64,000 bases of DNA from Streptomyces spinosus (GTDB taxonomy: Bacteria; Actinomycetota; Actinomycetes; Streptomycetales; Streptomycetaceae), in assembly GCF_020400655.1 (NCBI RefSeq), contig NZ_JAINRC010000009.1:62001-126000 (forward strand), read 5' to 3'. Positions 25,718 to 33,126 of this stretch are shown here, piece by piece (positions within the stretch are counted from its first letter, which is position 1; the number at the start of each line of letters is the position of its first letter). A model generated the notes under the pieces. The model made no database searches, was not told the DNA's origin, and saw only the letters and a list, made by a program, of their open reading frames with translations. A program made the position numbers and the translations under genes.

Positions 25718-27235
25718 ATGACGGTGACAGACGACGGCTCGGCGGCGATGGACGTGCCCACGGACGCCGCCATGGACGAGGCGGTCCACGGGCCCGGTAT
25801 CGACCCGGAGCGGCTCGCCGTCTGCCTGAGCGTGCTGGAGGAGCTCGACCGGATCGACGTCGACCACCCCGACGCCATCGCGGTCCGCCGTGCCACCTCG
25901 CACATCTACCGCGCGGTGAAGCAGCGCCGCCGCCAGGAGCGCCGGGCCGCCAAGACCGCGCACGACCGCGCCGTCACCGAGGCCACCGCCACCGGCTCCG
26001 CCGAGCGCATCGACGACGAGACCGAGGGCATCCTGCCCTCCTCCAAGGTCGAGGCCGGCCGGATCGCGGGCATACTCCAGCGCCCGCGCTCCTGCTACAT
26101 CTGCAAGCAGCGCTACGTCGAGGTCGACTACTTCTACCACCAGCTGTGCCAGAAGTGCGCCGCCGAGAACCGGGCCAAGCGGGACGCCCGCGCCGACCTC
26201 ACCGGCAAGCGCGCCCTGCTCACCGGCGGCCGGGCCAAGATCGGCATGTACATCGCGCTGCGCCTGCTCCGTGACGGCGCGCACACCACCATCACCACCC
26301 GCTTCCCCAAGGACGCCATCCGCCGCTTCAAGGCGATGGAGGACTCGGCGGACTGGATCCACCGCCTCGAGGTCGTCGGCATCGACCTGCGCGACCCCGG
26401 CCAGGTCGTCGCGCTGGCCGATCAGGTCGCCGAGGCCGGCCCGCTGGACATCCTGATCAACAACGCCACCCAGACCGTGCGCCGCCTGCCCTCGGCCTAT
26501 GCCGCCCTGGTCGAGGGCGAGAGCGCCCCGCTGCCCGCCGGGGAGCTGCCCGCGCACCACGTCATCGGCGCTTTCAACTCCGGCGCGGTCGACGGTCTGG
26601 CCGCGCTGCCCGTCGGCACCAGCGGCCTCGACGCGCAGAAGGTCGCCGACCTCGCCCTGGTCGCGGGCAACGCCAGCGTCGCCCGGCACCTCGAAGGCAC
26701 CGCCATCGACGCGGGCGGCCTGCTCCCCGACGTGGTGGAGTCCAACACCTGGGTGCAGACGATCGAGCAGATCTCCCCGGTGGAACTGCTGGAGACCCAG
26801 CTGTGCAACTACACGGCGCCGTTCATCCTGATCAGCAAGTTGCGGCCGGCCATGGCCGACGCCGCCCGGAAGGCGGCGAGCGGGCGGGCGTACATCGTGA
26901 ACGTCTCGGCCATGGAGGGCGTCTTCAGCCGGGGTTACAAGGGCGCGGGCCACCCGAACACCAACGCCGCCAAGGCCGCCATGAACATGGTGACGCGGAC
27001 CAGCGGCCACGAGATGTTCGAGACCGACCGCATCCTCATGACCTCGGTCGACACCGGCTGGATCACCGACGAGCGCCCCCACTACGACAAGCTGCGCCTG
27101 GCCGAGGCCGGCTTCCACGCACCGCTCGACCTGGTCGACGGCGCCGCCCGCGTCTACGACCCGGTGGTGCGCGGCGAGGCGGGCGAGGACCTGTACGGCG
27201 TCTTCCTGAAGGACTACGCCCCCGGCAAGTGGTAG
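25718..27235 (+). CDS. SDR-like oxidoreductase with N-terminal zinc ribbon
   Basis: 505 residues. An acidic then helical N-terminus (1-120) leads to CYICKQRYVEVDYFYHQLCQKC (C-x2-C...C-x2-C, about 127-148), then an SDR Rossmann fold with ALLTGGRAKIGMYIALRLL (TGGxxxIG) and NNATQTVR. The catalytic Y-x3-K position reads HPNTNAAKAAMNM, so the usual tyrosine is a threonine. The lysine and the upstream VNVSAMEG serine remain. A 60-residue insertion sits between strands 4 and 5. Function unknown; it could be a non-classical reductase or a regulatory protein. Upstream promoter visible. Confidence 0.82.
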   Translation: MTVTDDGSAAMDVPTDAAMDEAVHGPGIDPERLAVCLSVLEELDRIDVDHPDAIAVRRATSHIYRAVKQRRRQERRAAKTAHDRAVTEATATGSAERIDDETEGILPSSKVEAGRIAGILQRPRSCYICKQRYVEVDYFYHQLCQKCAAENRAKRDARADLTGKRALLTGGRAKIGMYIALRLLRDGAHTTITTRFPKDAIRRFKAMEDSADWIHRLEVVGIDLRDPGQVVALADQVAEAGPLDILINNATQTVRRLPSAYAALVEGESAPLPAGELPAHHVIGAFNSGAVDGLAALPVGTSGLDAQKVADLALVAGNASVARHLEGTAIDAGGLLPDVVESNTWVQTIEQISPVELLETQLCNYTAPFILISKLRPAMADAARKAASGRAYIVNVSAMEGVFSRGYKGAGHPNTNAAKAAMNMVTRTSGHEMFETDRILMTSVDTGWITDERPHYDKLRLAEAGFHAPLDLVDGAARVYDPVVRGEAGEDLYGVFLKDYAPGKW

Positions 27236-27241
27236 ACGACG

Positions 27242-27269
27242 GGGCGCGGCCGCCGCGGGAGCCGCGCCC
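27242..27269. terminator. First hairpin between convergent genes
   Basis: Perfect 9-bp stem, arms 27242-27250 and 27261-27269, just after the SDR stop. Confidence 0.6.
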
Positions 27270-27283
27270 GGGCACCGGTCACG

Positions 27284-27305
27284 GCCCCGGCGTGCGAGCC
27301 GGGGC
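27284..27305. terminator. Second hairpin between convergent genes
   Basis: Perfect 8-bp stem, arms 27284-27291 and 27298-27305, placed to stop leftward transcription from the HD-like gene. Confidence 0.55.
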
Positions 27306-27318
27306 GGCCGTCGTGCCC

Positions 27319-27714
27319 TCAGTCGACGGCGCCGAGCCGTGTGTGGCGGGCCGCCACCAGTTCCAGCACCGTGCGCCAGTCCTCCAGCACGCCCGCGTCG
27401 AGGCCCGCCGTGCGGCTCTCCTCGCCGGCCTGGCGCAGCCGCAGCGCATCGTCGTCCGCCGGGTCCGCGTCACCCCGGACCAGCCGGAACACCCGTTCCC
27501 CGAGCAGGGCGCGCACCGCATCGGCCGCGCCGTGTGCCCCGGCCGCCTCGTCACCCGGGCAGAGCACCGGCCCGATGCCCCGCACCAGCCCCGCCACCTG
27601 CAGTTCCTTGTCGGCGGGACGGCTGCGGCGCAGCAGTGCGGCGGTTCGCAGGGCCTGCCGGGGGCGGGCGGCGTGCAGCAGATCCATCAGCTCCTCGACA
27701 CTGCGCAGCTCCAT
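27319..27714 (-). CDS. Degenerate HD-domain protein
   Basis: 131 residues. The layout (LMDLLHAARPRQALRTAALLRRSRPADKELQVAGLVRGIGPVL then HGAADAVRALLGERVFRLVRGDADPADDDALRL) follows small HD-domain phosphohydrolase/oxygenase proteins, in which the first segment normally reads LQVAALLHDIGH. Here the metal-binding His-Asp pair is Arg-Gly (VRGIG), and the later histidine-containing stretch is also altered. It is therefore probably catalytically dead or a binding protein. GGAAGGG precedes the ATG at 27714. A Cys-rich micro-ORF ends 34 bases upstream. Confidence 0.65.
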   Translation of the reverse strand: MELRSVEELMDLLHAARPRQALRTAALLRRSRPADKELQVAGLVRGIGPVLCPGDEAAGAHGAADAVRALLGERVFRLVRGDADPADDDALRLRQAGEESRTAGLDAGVLEDWRTVLELVAARHTRLGAVD

Positions 27715-27748
27715 GCGTCAGCCCTTCCGCGAGACAGCCGTTGCGGCG

Positions 27749-27817
27749 TCAGCAGAACATGACGAGCTTGCCGCCGGGCCAACAGCACTTGAAGGAGTGT
27801 TCGGTCCGGTAGGCCAC
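27749..27817 (-). CDS. Candidate Cys-rich micropeptide
   Basis: A 22-codon frame from a GTG at 27817 ends SFKCCWPGGKLVMFC just ahead of the HD-like gene. Nearly every codon ends in G or C, which is the coding signature in this genome, in a stretch otherwise unusually AT-rich. The ribosome site is weak (GGCGGAT about 8 bases upstream) and the frame stays open a further 13 codons upstream without ATG. It may be a peptide gene or chance. No family recognised. Confidence 0.22.
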   Translation of the reverse strand: MAYRTEHSFKCCWPGGKLVMFC

Positions 27818-27849
27818 CTGGGTGATCCGCCGTGTCGGCAGAGTGTGCG

Positions 27850-27887
27850 GATTGTTTCAAAGAGCCCCATATTGGGGGGTATTGGGT
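27850..27887. promoter_or_regulatory. AT-rich region with 10-bp-phased TATTGGG repeats
   Basis: TATTGGG occurs at 27870-27876 and again at 27880-27886, exactly one helical turn apart; ATTG also occurs at 27851, two turns upstream. The first copy is inside CCCCATATTGGGG. Such phased direct repeats are bound by response regulators and BldC-like proteins. The whole gap 27715-28167 is otherwise gene-free apart from the micro-ORF. Confidence 0.4.
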
Positions 27888-28167
27888 AGCGGGAGGAAGT
27901 GCATCGGTTACAGGTTGTTTGCATTCCCTATCGAGCGGATGCCCGCTCATTTGGTTAGTCTGGAGCCGACGGACACCAGCACCGGGGTTCCACCCACACC
28001 CACCGTCCGTCCTGGGGCGAGCCGGCGGACAACGGCCTGCTCTGACAGAGGAACCGGCGCCACCGCGTCCGAACCGGCCTTCCATCCAGACCCGAGCGGG
28101 CGTCGAGCACCGGAGCGCGGACTGTCCGGTACGCCCCGAGGGTGACCCGACACATAAGGAGTGCGCG

Positions 28168-28341
28168 GTGACACCGGAGAAGACGAATCGCGAGCAGCGC
28201 CCCAAGGAGCACATGGAGCGCGCGGGCCGCCGGCCCGGACAACTCGGCAGCCTCGACGTGTGGGCCCGGTCCGCCCCGATCCGCCTCGCGGGTTACGAGG
28301 ACGACCTCGCCGAGCCCCACATCCTGCCGAGCGTGGACTGA
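28168..28341 (+). CDS. 57-residue hypothetical protein
   Basis: GTG start at 28168 with AAGGAG about eight bases upstream. The protein opens MTPEKTNREQRPKEHMERAGRR, charged and helical, then has GQLGSLDVWARSAPIRLAGY and a C-terminus EDDLAEPHILPSVD. No signal peptide or membrane segment. Codon use is normal Streptomyces coding. The length, a charged first half and a distinct second half ending in Asp resemble a precursor peptide layout, but no maturation enzyme is adjacent. I do not recognise the family. It is preceded by 330 bases of mixed, partly AT-rich sequence. Confidence 0.7.
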   Translation: MTPEKTNREQRPKEHMERAGRRPGQLGSLDVWARSAPIRLAGYEDDLAEPHILPSVD

Positions 28342-28375
28342 CCCCAGGGCCGGTCCCGTCGCGATCGCCGCCCGC

Positions 28376-28400
28376 GTGGGCGTGACAGACGCACGCCCAT
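28376..28400. terminator. Hairpin between the 57-residue gene and amidase
   Basis: Arms 28376-28384 and 28392-28400 pair over 9 bases with one wobble. The rest of 28342-28583 shows no gene. Confidence 0.45.
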
Positions 28401-28583
28401 GCGGACCACCCGGGCCGCGGCCCGGACACCGCCCTCGATCCGGCCTCCCGCACACGCCTGCCACCGCCCGCCGACGGCCCGCCGCGCCGCGGCCACAGGT
28501 CGTGGACACGCGGACTCCGCACCGCCCGCCGATCCGCCGCCCGCGCGCCTCGGCCGGCCCTTGCCGGCCCGGTCCTCCGCGCA

Positions 28584-29957
28584 TCACCTACCCGGTGCCG
28601 GACCCTCGCCCGGCTCCGCCACCGGAGCCGTCCGCCGCCACGGGTCCAGCTCCTCCAGCTCCCGCGCCAGGTCCAGCAGGACGGCCTCCGTGCCCGGCCG
28701 GCCCACCAGCTGTACGGCACAGGGAGCACCCGAGGGCAGGGCGCCGGCCGGCACGGACATCGCGGGCCAGCCCGTCAGGTTCCACGGCGGGGTGAAGGGC
28801 GAGTAGGCGGTGTTGGCCAGGACGTTGCGCAGCCAGCCGCGCTCGTGCCACGGCCCGGCCTGCGGGGAGCGGCGGGCGAGGGCCGGGGTGAGCAGCACGT
28901 CGTACTCGGCGAAGAACGGCGTCAGCCGGGCGCGCAGCCGCTCGCGCGCCTCGCCGGTGCGCACCGGCGGGACGAACCGGCGGCCCACGGCCGCGTGCAC
29001 CCGGGTCCGACGGGCCAGCCGCGCCCGGTCCAGGCCCTCGGCGTCCACCGCCGTGCCCGCCGTCCAGTGCCGGAGCGCGGTCACGCCCAGGGAGAGCGGG
29101 TACGGCGGCTCGGCCCGCCGCACCTGGTGCCCCGCCCGGGCCAGCGCCCCGGCCGCCTGCCGGGCCGCGGCCGTATACGACCGGTTCACGCTCACCCCGG
29201 CGAGCGGACTGCGCAGGCCGACGGCGATCTTGCGGCGCGTCCCCTCCCGCGGCCGGACGAACTCCGTGTCCGCGAGGACCGCCAGCATCAGCCGCAGGTC
29301 CTCGACCGTCGTGGCCAGCGGGCCGTTCTCCGACATGCCGAACCAGTCGCCGTCGCCGATCCCCGCCGGCACCACCCCGTGCCCCGGCTTCAGCGTGACC
29401 AGACCGCAGTTCGCGGCCGGGATGCGCAGCGAGCCCATCCCGTCGTTGCCCAGCGCGAGCGGCACGAGCCCCGCGGCCACCGCCGCCGCGCTGCCCCCGG
29501 AGGAGCCGCCGGCCGTGCGGGAGAGGTCCCAGGGGTTGCGGGCGATGCCGTACGGGCCCTCCGTGGTGCCGAAGACACACAGTTCGGGCACGTTCGTCAG
29601 CCCGACGACCACCGCGCCGGCCGCCCGCAGCCGGGCCACCGTGACATGGTCCTCGGCGGCCGGGGCGTCCGGGGTGGCGGCGGAACCGTTGCGGCACGAC
29701 TCACCGCGCACGGCGAGATTGTCCTTCACCGCCAACGGCACGCCCGCGAGCGGCAGTCCGGTCAGATCGGCACGGGACGCCAGCGCGTCGGCCTCGGCGA
29801 GCGCCGCCTCGGCCCGGACCTTCCGGAACGCTCCGATCCGGCCGTCGAGCCGCTCGATCCGCGCGAGGTGCCCGGCCACCACCTCCCTCGGCGTCACCCG
29901 CTTCTCACGGACGGCGGCGGCGATCTCGGTGGCACTCCGGCCGGCCCAGCTGCTCAC
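28584..29957 (-). CDS. Amidase signature family hydrolase
   Basis: 457 residues. The Ser-cisSer-Lys triad is visible: VPLAVKDNLAV (Lys near 82), and SRTAGGSSGGSAAAVAAGLVPLALGNDGMGSLRIPAANCGLVTLKP (Gly/Ser-rich amidase signature, residues about 150-195). These enzymes cleave amide bonds of small molecules or peptides; not GatA, as gatB/C are absent. A GTG start at 29957 has GAGGAG seven bases upstream. No signal peptide. Normal aspartate before the second serine is Met in GNDGMGSLR, where the family usually has GSDTGGSIR, so activity needs checking. Confidence 0.85.
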   Translation of the reverse strand: MSSWAGRSATEIAAAVREKRVTPREVVAGHLARIERLDGRIGAFRKVRAEAALAEADALASRADLTGLPLAGVPLAVKDNLAVRGESCRNGSAATPDAPAAEDHVTVARLRAAGAVVVGLTNVPELCVFGTTEGPYGIARNPWDLSRTAGGSSGGSAAAVAAGLVPLALGNDGMGSLRIPAANCGLVTLKPGHGVVPAGIGDGDWFGMSENGPLATTVEDLRLMLAVLADTEFVRPREGTRRKIAVGLRSPLAGVSVNRSYTAAARQAAGALARAGHQVRRAEPPYPLSLGVTALRHWTAGTAVDAEGLDRARLARRTRVHAAVGRRFVPPVRTGEARERLRARLTPFFAEYDVLLTPALARRSPQAGPWHERGWLRNVLANTAYSPFTPPWNLTGWPAMSVPAGALPSGAPCAVQLVGRPGTEAVLLDLARELEELDPWRRTAPVAEPGEGPAPGR

Positions 29958-30048
29958 GGGCGCTCCTCGTTACTCATGGGTACGGAAGACGGGCAGGGAG
30001 AACTGTGCCGGTTCGGGGGGCCGCGCGTCGAGAGGCCGTGCACCGTCA

Positions 30049-30078
30049 TTGACTTCCGCCGATCGCCCCGACAACGAT
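30049..30078 (+). promoter_or_regulatory. Weak promoter candidate for GH85 gene
   Basis: TTGACT at 30049 and AACGAT at 30073 with an 18-base spacer. The -35 box is good, the -10 box poor. Confidence 0.25.
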
Positions 30079-30134
30079 GTCACGGCGCAGTCGTCACAGC
30101 AGGTACGTCCCGTCGCCCCTGGAGGCCTCCGCTC

Positions 30135-32171
30135 GTGAACCCCACCCGACGCACGGTCCTGATCACCGCCGGTGCCGCCGCCCTGACCCCCGCGCTGTCC
30201 GTGCCGTCCGCGCAGGCGGCCCCGCGAGCCGCCGCCGCAACCCCGCCGTACGCCTCCTACTGGTACCCGGACTCGCTGCCCGCCGGGAGCCCCGGCCCCG
30301 GCGTCACCTGGCGCAGCCTGAAGAACTGGCGCGCGGCCGACGACCCCAACCTCGCCTTCAACGCCGCCTCCATACCGCTCGCCGCCCGCTTCACCCCCGT
30401 CCCGGCGAACACCACCGCCCGCTCCGGACAGGCCCGCGTCCAGGCCCTGGTCTCCTTCGGACCCACCTCCGCCAACCCTTCCCAGGGCTCGGCCACCGCC
30501 GACTACTACGCCCTGACCCACTGGGCGTACATCGACGAGCTGGTGTTCTGGGGCGGCTCGGCCGGCGAGGGCCTGATCCTCGCGCCGAACGCGCCCGTCG
30601 TGGACGCGGCCCACCGGCACGGCGTCCCCGTCCTCGGGAACATCTTCCTGCCGCCGGTGGCCTACGGCGGACAACTCCAGTGGACCCGGGACCTGGTGCA
30701 GAAGGACGCCACCGGTCACTATCCGCTCGCCGCCCGGCTCGTCGCGGTAGCCGCGGCGTACGGCTTCGACGGCTGGTTCGTCAACGCCGAGACCAGCGGC
30801 GGCAACACCGCGCTGGGCACCGCCATGCTGGGCTTCCTCAAGGAGCTGAAGGCGCTCGCGGCGGCCAAGGGGCAGCGCGTGACCTGGTACGACGCGATGA
30901 CCGTGAACGGCACGGTCAGCTGGCAGGGCGCCCTGACCAGCCAGAACCAGGCGTTCTTCCAGGCCGCCGACGACATGTTCGTGGACTTCCGGTGGAGCGC
31001 GGCCACGCTCGCGGCCTCCGGCACGAAGGCGGACCAGCTGGGCCGCGGCCGCTATGACCTGTGGGCGGGTGTCGACGTCGAGTCGAACGGGTCCGGTACG
31101 TCGGTTAACTGGGACGCGATCGTTCCGGCCGGCAAGGCGCACGTCACGTCGATCGGCCTCTACCGGCCCGAGTGGACCCGCAACCACCTGCCCGCCGACC
31201 AGCGTGCCCCCGAGGACTTCCACGCGGCCGACGACCGGTTCTGGACGGGGCGGTCACTGGATCCGTCGCGGCCCGACCCGAGCGATCCGTGGCGGGCGCC
31301 CGCGGTGTCCGTGGCGGACCGGTCGACGGTGACCTCGGTGCCGTTCGCGAGCGTGTTCAACACCGGTCACGGACTGCGGTGGTACGAGGAGGGGACCGTC
31401 ACCTCGGAGGCGCCCTGGAACCACCTCGGGCTCCAGGACCGGCTGCCGTCGCGGCGGTGGGCGGTGCGCACGGCGGGGCAACGGCCGGCCGTCTCCTTCG
31501 ACTTCGCCGACGCCTGGCGTGGCGGCAGCAGCCTGCTCGTCGCGGGTGAACCGGATCAGCCCGCGGTGGTGGATCTGTACGCGACCCGGCTGCCGATCGG
31601 TGCGAACACCGTTGTCGAGCTGACCTACCGGAGCGAGGCCGGGGAGGTGACCGTCGAGGCGGCGGTGGCGACGGCCGAGCCGGACGGGCCCGGGGCGACC
31701 CCGCCCTACACCTATCTGCCTGTGAACCCGGTCGACAACGAAGTCCGCGTCCGGTCGGTCAACGGCTGGCAGACCGTGACCGTACCGCTCACAGGACTGT
31801 CCGGTACCGTCCACGCGCTCGGCGTACGGCTCACCGCGACCGGGGGCCCGGTCCGCTGGCGCCTGGGCGGCCTCGCCGTACGCGACGGCGTCACCGCACC
31901 CGCCGCCCCCTCCGGGGCCCGCGTCACCGCGGCGAACGGCGGCGACCTCCGCCTCGCCTGGACCGCCGCCCCCGGCGCCGTCCGCCACTACACCCTCCAC
32001 CGCCTCCTCCCCGACGGCACCCGCCGCTTCCTCGGCGCCACCGGCCAGCGCGCCTACTTCGTCGCCGGCCAGCGGCCGGAACAAGGCGAGACGGCCGCAC
32101 GGTTCGAACTGCGCGCGGTGGGGGAGCTGTACAACGCCTCGGCCCCGGTGACCGTCACCCACCCCTGGTAG
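30135..32171 (+). CDS. Secreted GH85 endo-beta-N-acetylglucosaminidase
   Basis: 678 residues from a GTG at 30135 with GGAGG nine bases upstream. NPTRRTVLITAGAAALTPALSVPSAQA is a twin-arginine signal. The catalytic domain begins PPYASYWYPDSLPAG and contains YGFDGWFVNAETSGG, where Asn-x-Glu of the ENGase motif (stabilising Asn and acid/base Glu) is present, plus RGRYDLWAGVDVESNG. C-terminal beta domains (about 390-560) and a fibronectin-like module (about 585-678, TAPAAPSGARVTAANGGDLRLAWTAAPGAVRHYTLHR) follow. It cleaves the chitobiose core of N-glycans outside the cell. Confidence 0.9.
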   Translation: MNPTRRTVLITAGAAALTPALSVPSAQAAPRAAAATPPYASYWYPDSLPAGSPGPGVTWRSLKNWRAADDPNLAFNAASIPLAARFTPVPANTTARSGQARVQALVSFGPTSANPSQGSATADYYALTHWAYIDELVFWGGSAGEGLILAPNAPVVDAAHRHGVPVLGNIFLPPVAYGGQLQWTRDLVQKDATGHYPLAARLVAVAAAYGFDGWFVNAETSGGNTALGTAMLGFLKELKALAAAKGQRVTWYDAMTVNGTVSWQGALTSQNQAFFQAADDMFVDFRWSAATLAASGTKADQLGRGRYDLWAGVDVESNGSGTSVNWDAIVPAGKAHVTSIGLYRPEWTRNHLPADQRAPEDFHAADDRFWTGRSLDPSRPDPSDPWRAPAVSVADRSTVTSVPFASVFNTGHGLRWYEEGTVTSEAPWNHLGLQDRLPSRRWAVRTAGQRPAVSFDFADAWRGGSSLLVAGEPDQPAVVDLYATRLPIGANTVVELTYRSEAGEVTVEAAVATAEPDGPGATPPYTYLPVNPVDNEVRVRSVNGWQTVTVPLTGLSGTVHALGVRLTATGGPVRWRLGGLAVRDGVTAPAAPSGARVTAANGGDLRLAWTAAPGAVRHYTLHRLLPDGTRRFLGATGQRAYFVAGQRPEQGETAARFELRAVGELYNASAPVTVTHPW

Positions 32172-32208
32172 CCACCCGGAACCGCGGGGACACCACGGGG
32201 GCACGGGT

Positions 32209-32226
32209 GCTCCGCGGGGGCGGAGC
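32209..32226. terminator. Short hairpin between GH85 and GntR genes
   Basis: Perfect 7-bp stem (32209-32215 with 32220-32226) with loop GGGG between convergent genes. Confidence 0.4.
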
Positions 32227-32261
32227 CGGTCCGGGGGCCGCCTCGGAGCCGGCCGTCGCCG

Positions 32262-32963
32262 CTACCCGCCGAGCTGGGTCCGCAGCCACTCCTCCACCTC
32301 GCCCACGTGGGCCGCTGCCGCCGCCCGGGCCGCTTCCGGGTCGTGGGCGGCGAGGGCGCGGTGGATGGCGGCGTGTTCGCGGCGGGTGCGGGCGAAGGCG
32401 CCCTCCTCCTGGTAACCGCGCCAGACGCGGGCGCGGAACGTGCGGGAGGACAGGCCGTCGAGGATGGCCGCCATGGTCTCGTTGCCCGCGGCGGACGCGA
32501 TCTCGCGGTGGAAGGCGAGGTCGTGGGCGAGGACCTCCTCGGGGTCGTCGGTGGCGTTCATCGCCGCCAGGTGCTTCTCCACGGCGGCCAGCCGGTCGTC
32601 CGTGATGCGCGCGGCGGCCAGCGCGGTCGCCGTCGACTCCAGGATCCGGCGCACCTCGAGGAGCTCCACCAGACGCGGGCCCCGGGACAGGTCGGCGACC
32701 ACCCCGAAGGTCTCCAGCAGGTCGCCGGCCTCCAGCGCGGTGACGTAGATCCCGGAGCCGTGCCGTGCCTCCAGGACGCCCATGACCGTCAGGGCGCGGA
32801 TCGCCTCCCGCATCGAGCTGCGCGAGATGCCCAGCCGGGCGGCGAGTTCCCGCTCGGTGGGCAGCCGCTGGCCCGGCTCCAGCCGGCCCTCGGCGATCAT
32901 CGCCTTGATCTCCTCGATGGCGCGCTGGGTCACCGTGCCCTTCTGCGGGGCTGCCTCGTCCAC
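32262..32963 (-). CDS. FadR-subfamily GntR regulator
   Basis: 233 residues from a GTG at 32963 with GGAGGAG four bases upstream. Winged helix (QRAIEEIKAMIAEGRLEPGQRLPTERELAARLGISRSSMREAIRALTVMGVLEARHGSGIYV, about 10-75) and an all-helical FCD effector domain with metal-site residues (EVLAHDLAFHREIASAAGN, later histidines at AAIHRALAAHDPE and AHVGEVEEW). Divergent from the fucose operon, so very likely its repressor, with a sugar acid or sugar as ligand. A TAGACT -10 at 32998-32993 on this strand puts its -35 under the palindrome at 33007, implying self-control. Confidence 0.92.
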   Translation of the reverse strand: MDEAAPQKGTVTQRAIEEIKAMIAEGRLEPGQRLPTERELAARLGISRSSMREAIRALTVMGVLEARHGSGIYVTALEAGDLLETFGVVADLSRGPRLVELLEVRRILESTATALAAARITDDRLAAVEKHLAAMNATDDPEEVLAHDLAFHREIASAAGNETMAAILDGLSSRTFRARVWRGYQEEGAFARTRREHAAIHRALAAHDPEAARAAAAAHVGEVEEWLRTQLGG

Positions 32964-33006
32964 GCCACTCCTCCAGTCACCGGGTGCGTCGCAGTCTAGC
33001 CAGCCG

Positions 33007-33021
33007 AGTGGTCCGACCACT
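33007..33021. promoter_or_regulatory. Perfect GntR/FadR-type operator palindrome
   Basis: AGTGGTCCGACCACT is a perfect 15-base palindrome around a central C, containing TGGTC-N-GACCA as in FadR-family operators. It lies between the divergent regulator and the transporter operon. Confidence 0.75.
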
Positions 33022-33070
33022 ATGCGTCCACGGCCGGAATTTCCGCTGCACGAGGGTGTTCCGGCGCCTG

Positions 33071-33085
33071 AGTGGTCTGATAAGT
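33071..33085. promoter_or_regulatory. Second, degenerate operator half
   Basis: AGTGGTCTGATAAGT repeats the left half of the 33007 palindrome and is followed by the same TATGCG. Centres are 64 bases apart, about six helical turns. It overlaps the likely -10 area of the fucose operon. Confidence 0.5.
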
Positions 33086-33126
33086 ATGCGGTCGTCGCTC
33101 GAACCCCCTCGACGAGGAGCCGCGAG

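Noticed and set aside
27947-28729. 260-residue minus frame across the 57-residue gene
   Set aside because: It has no family features and overlaps the amidase end; the short + strand gene has the better start and codon bias.
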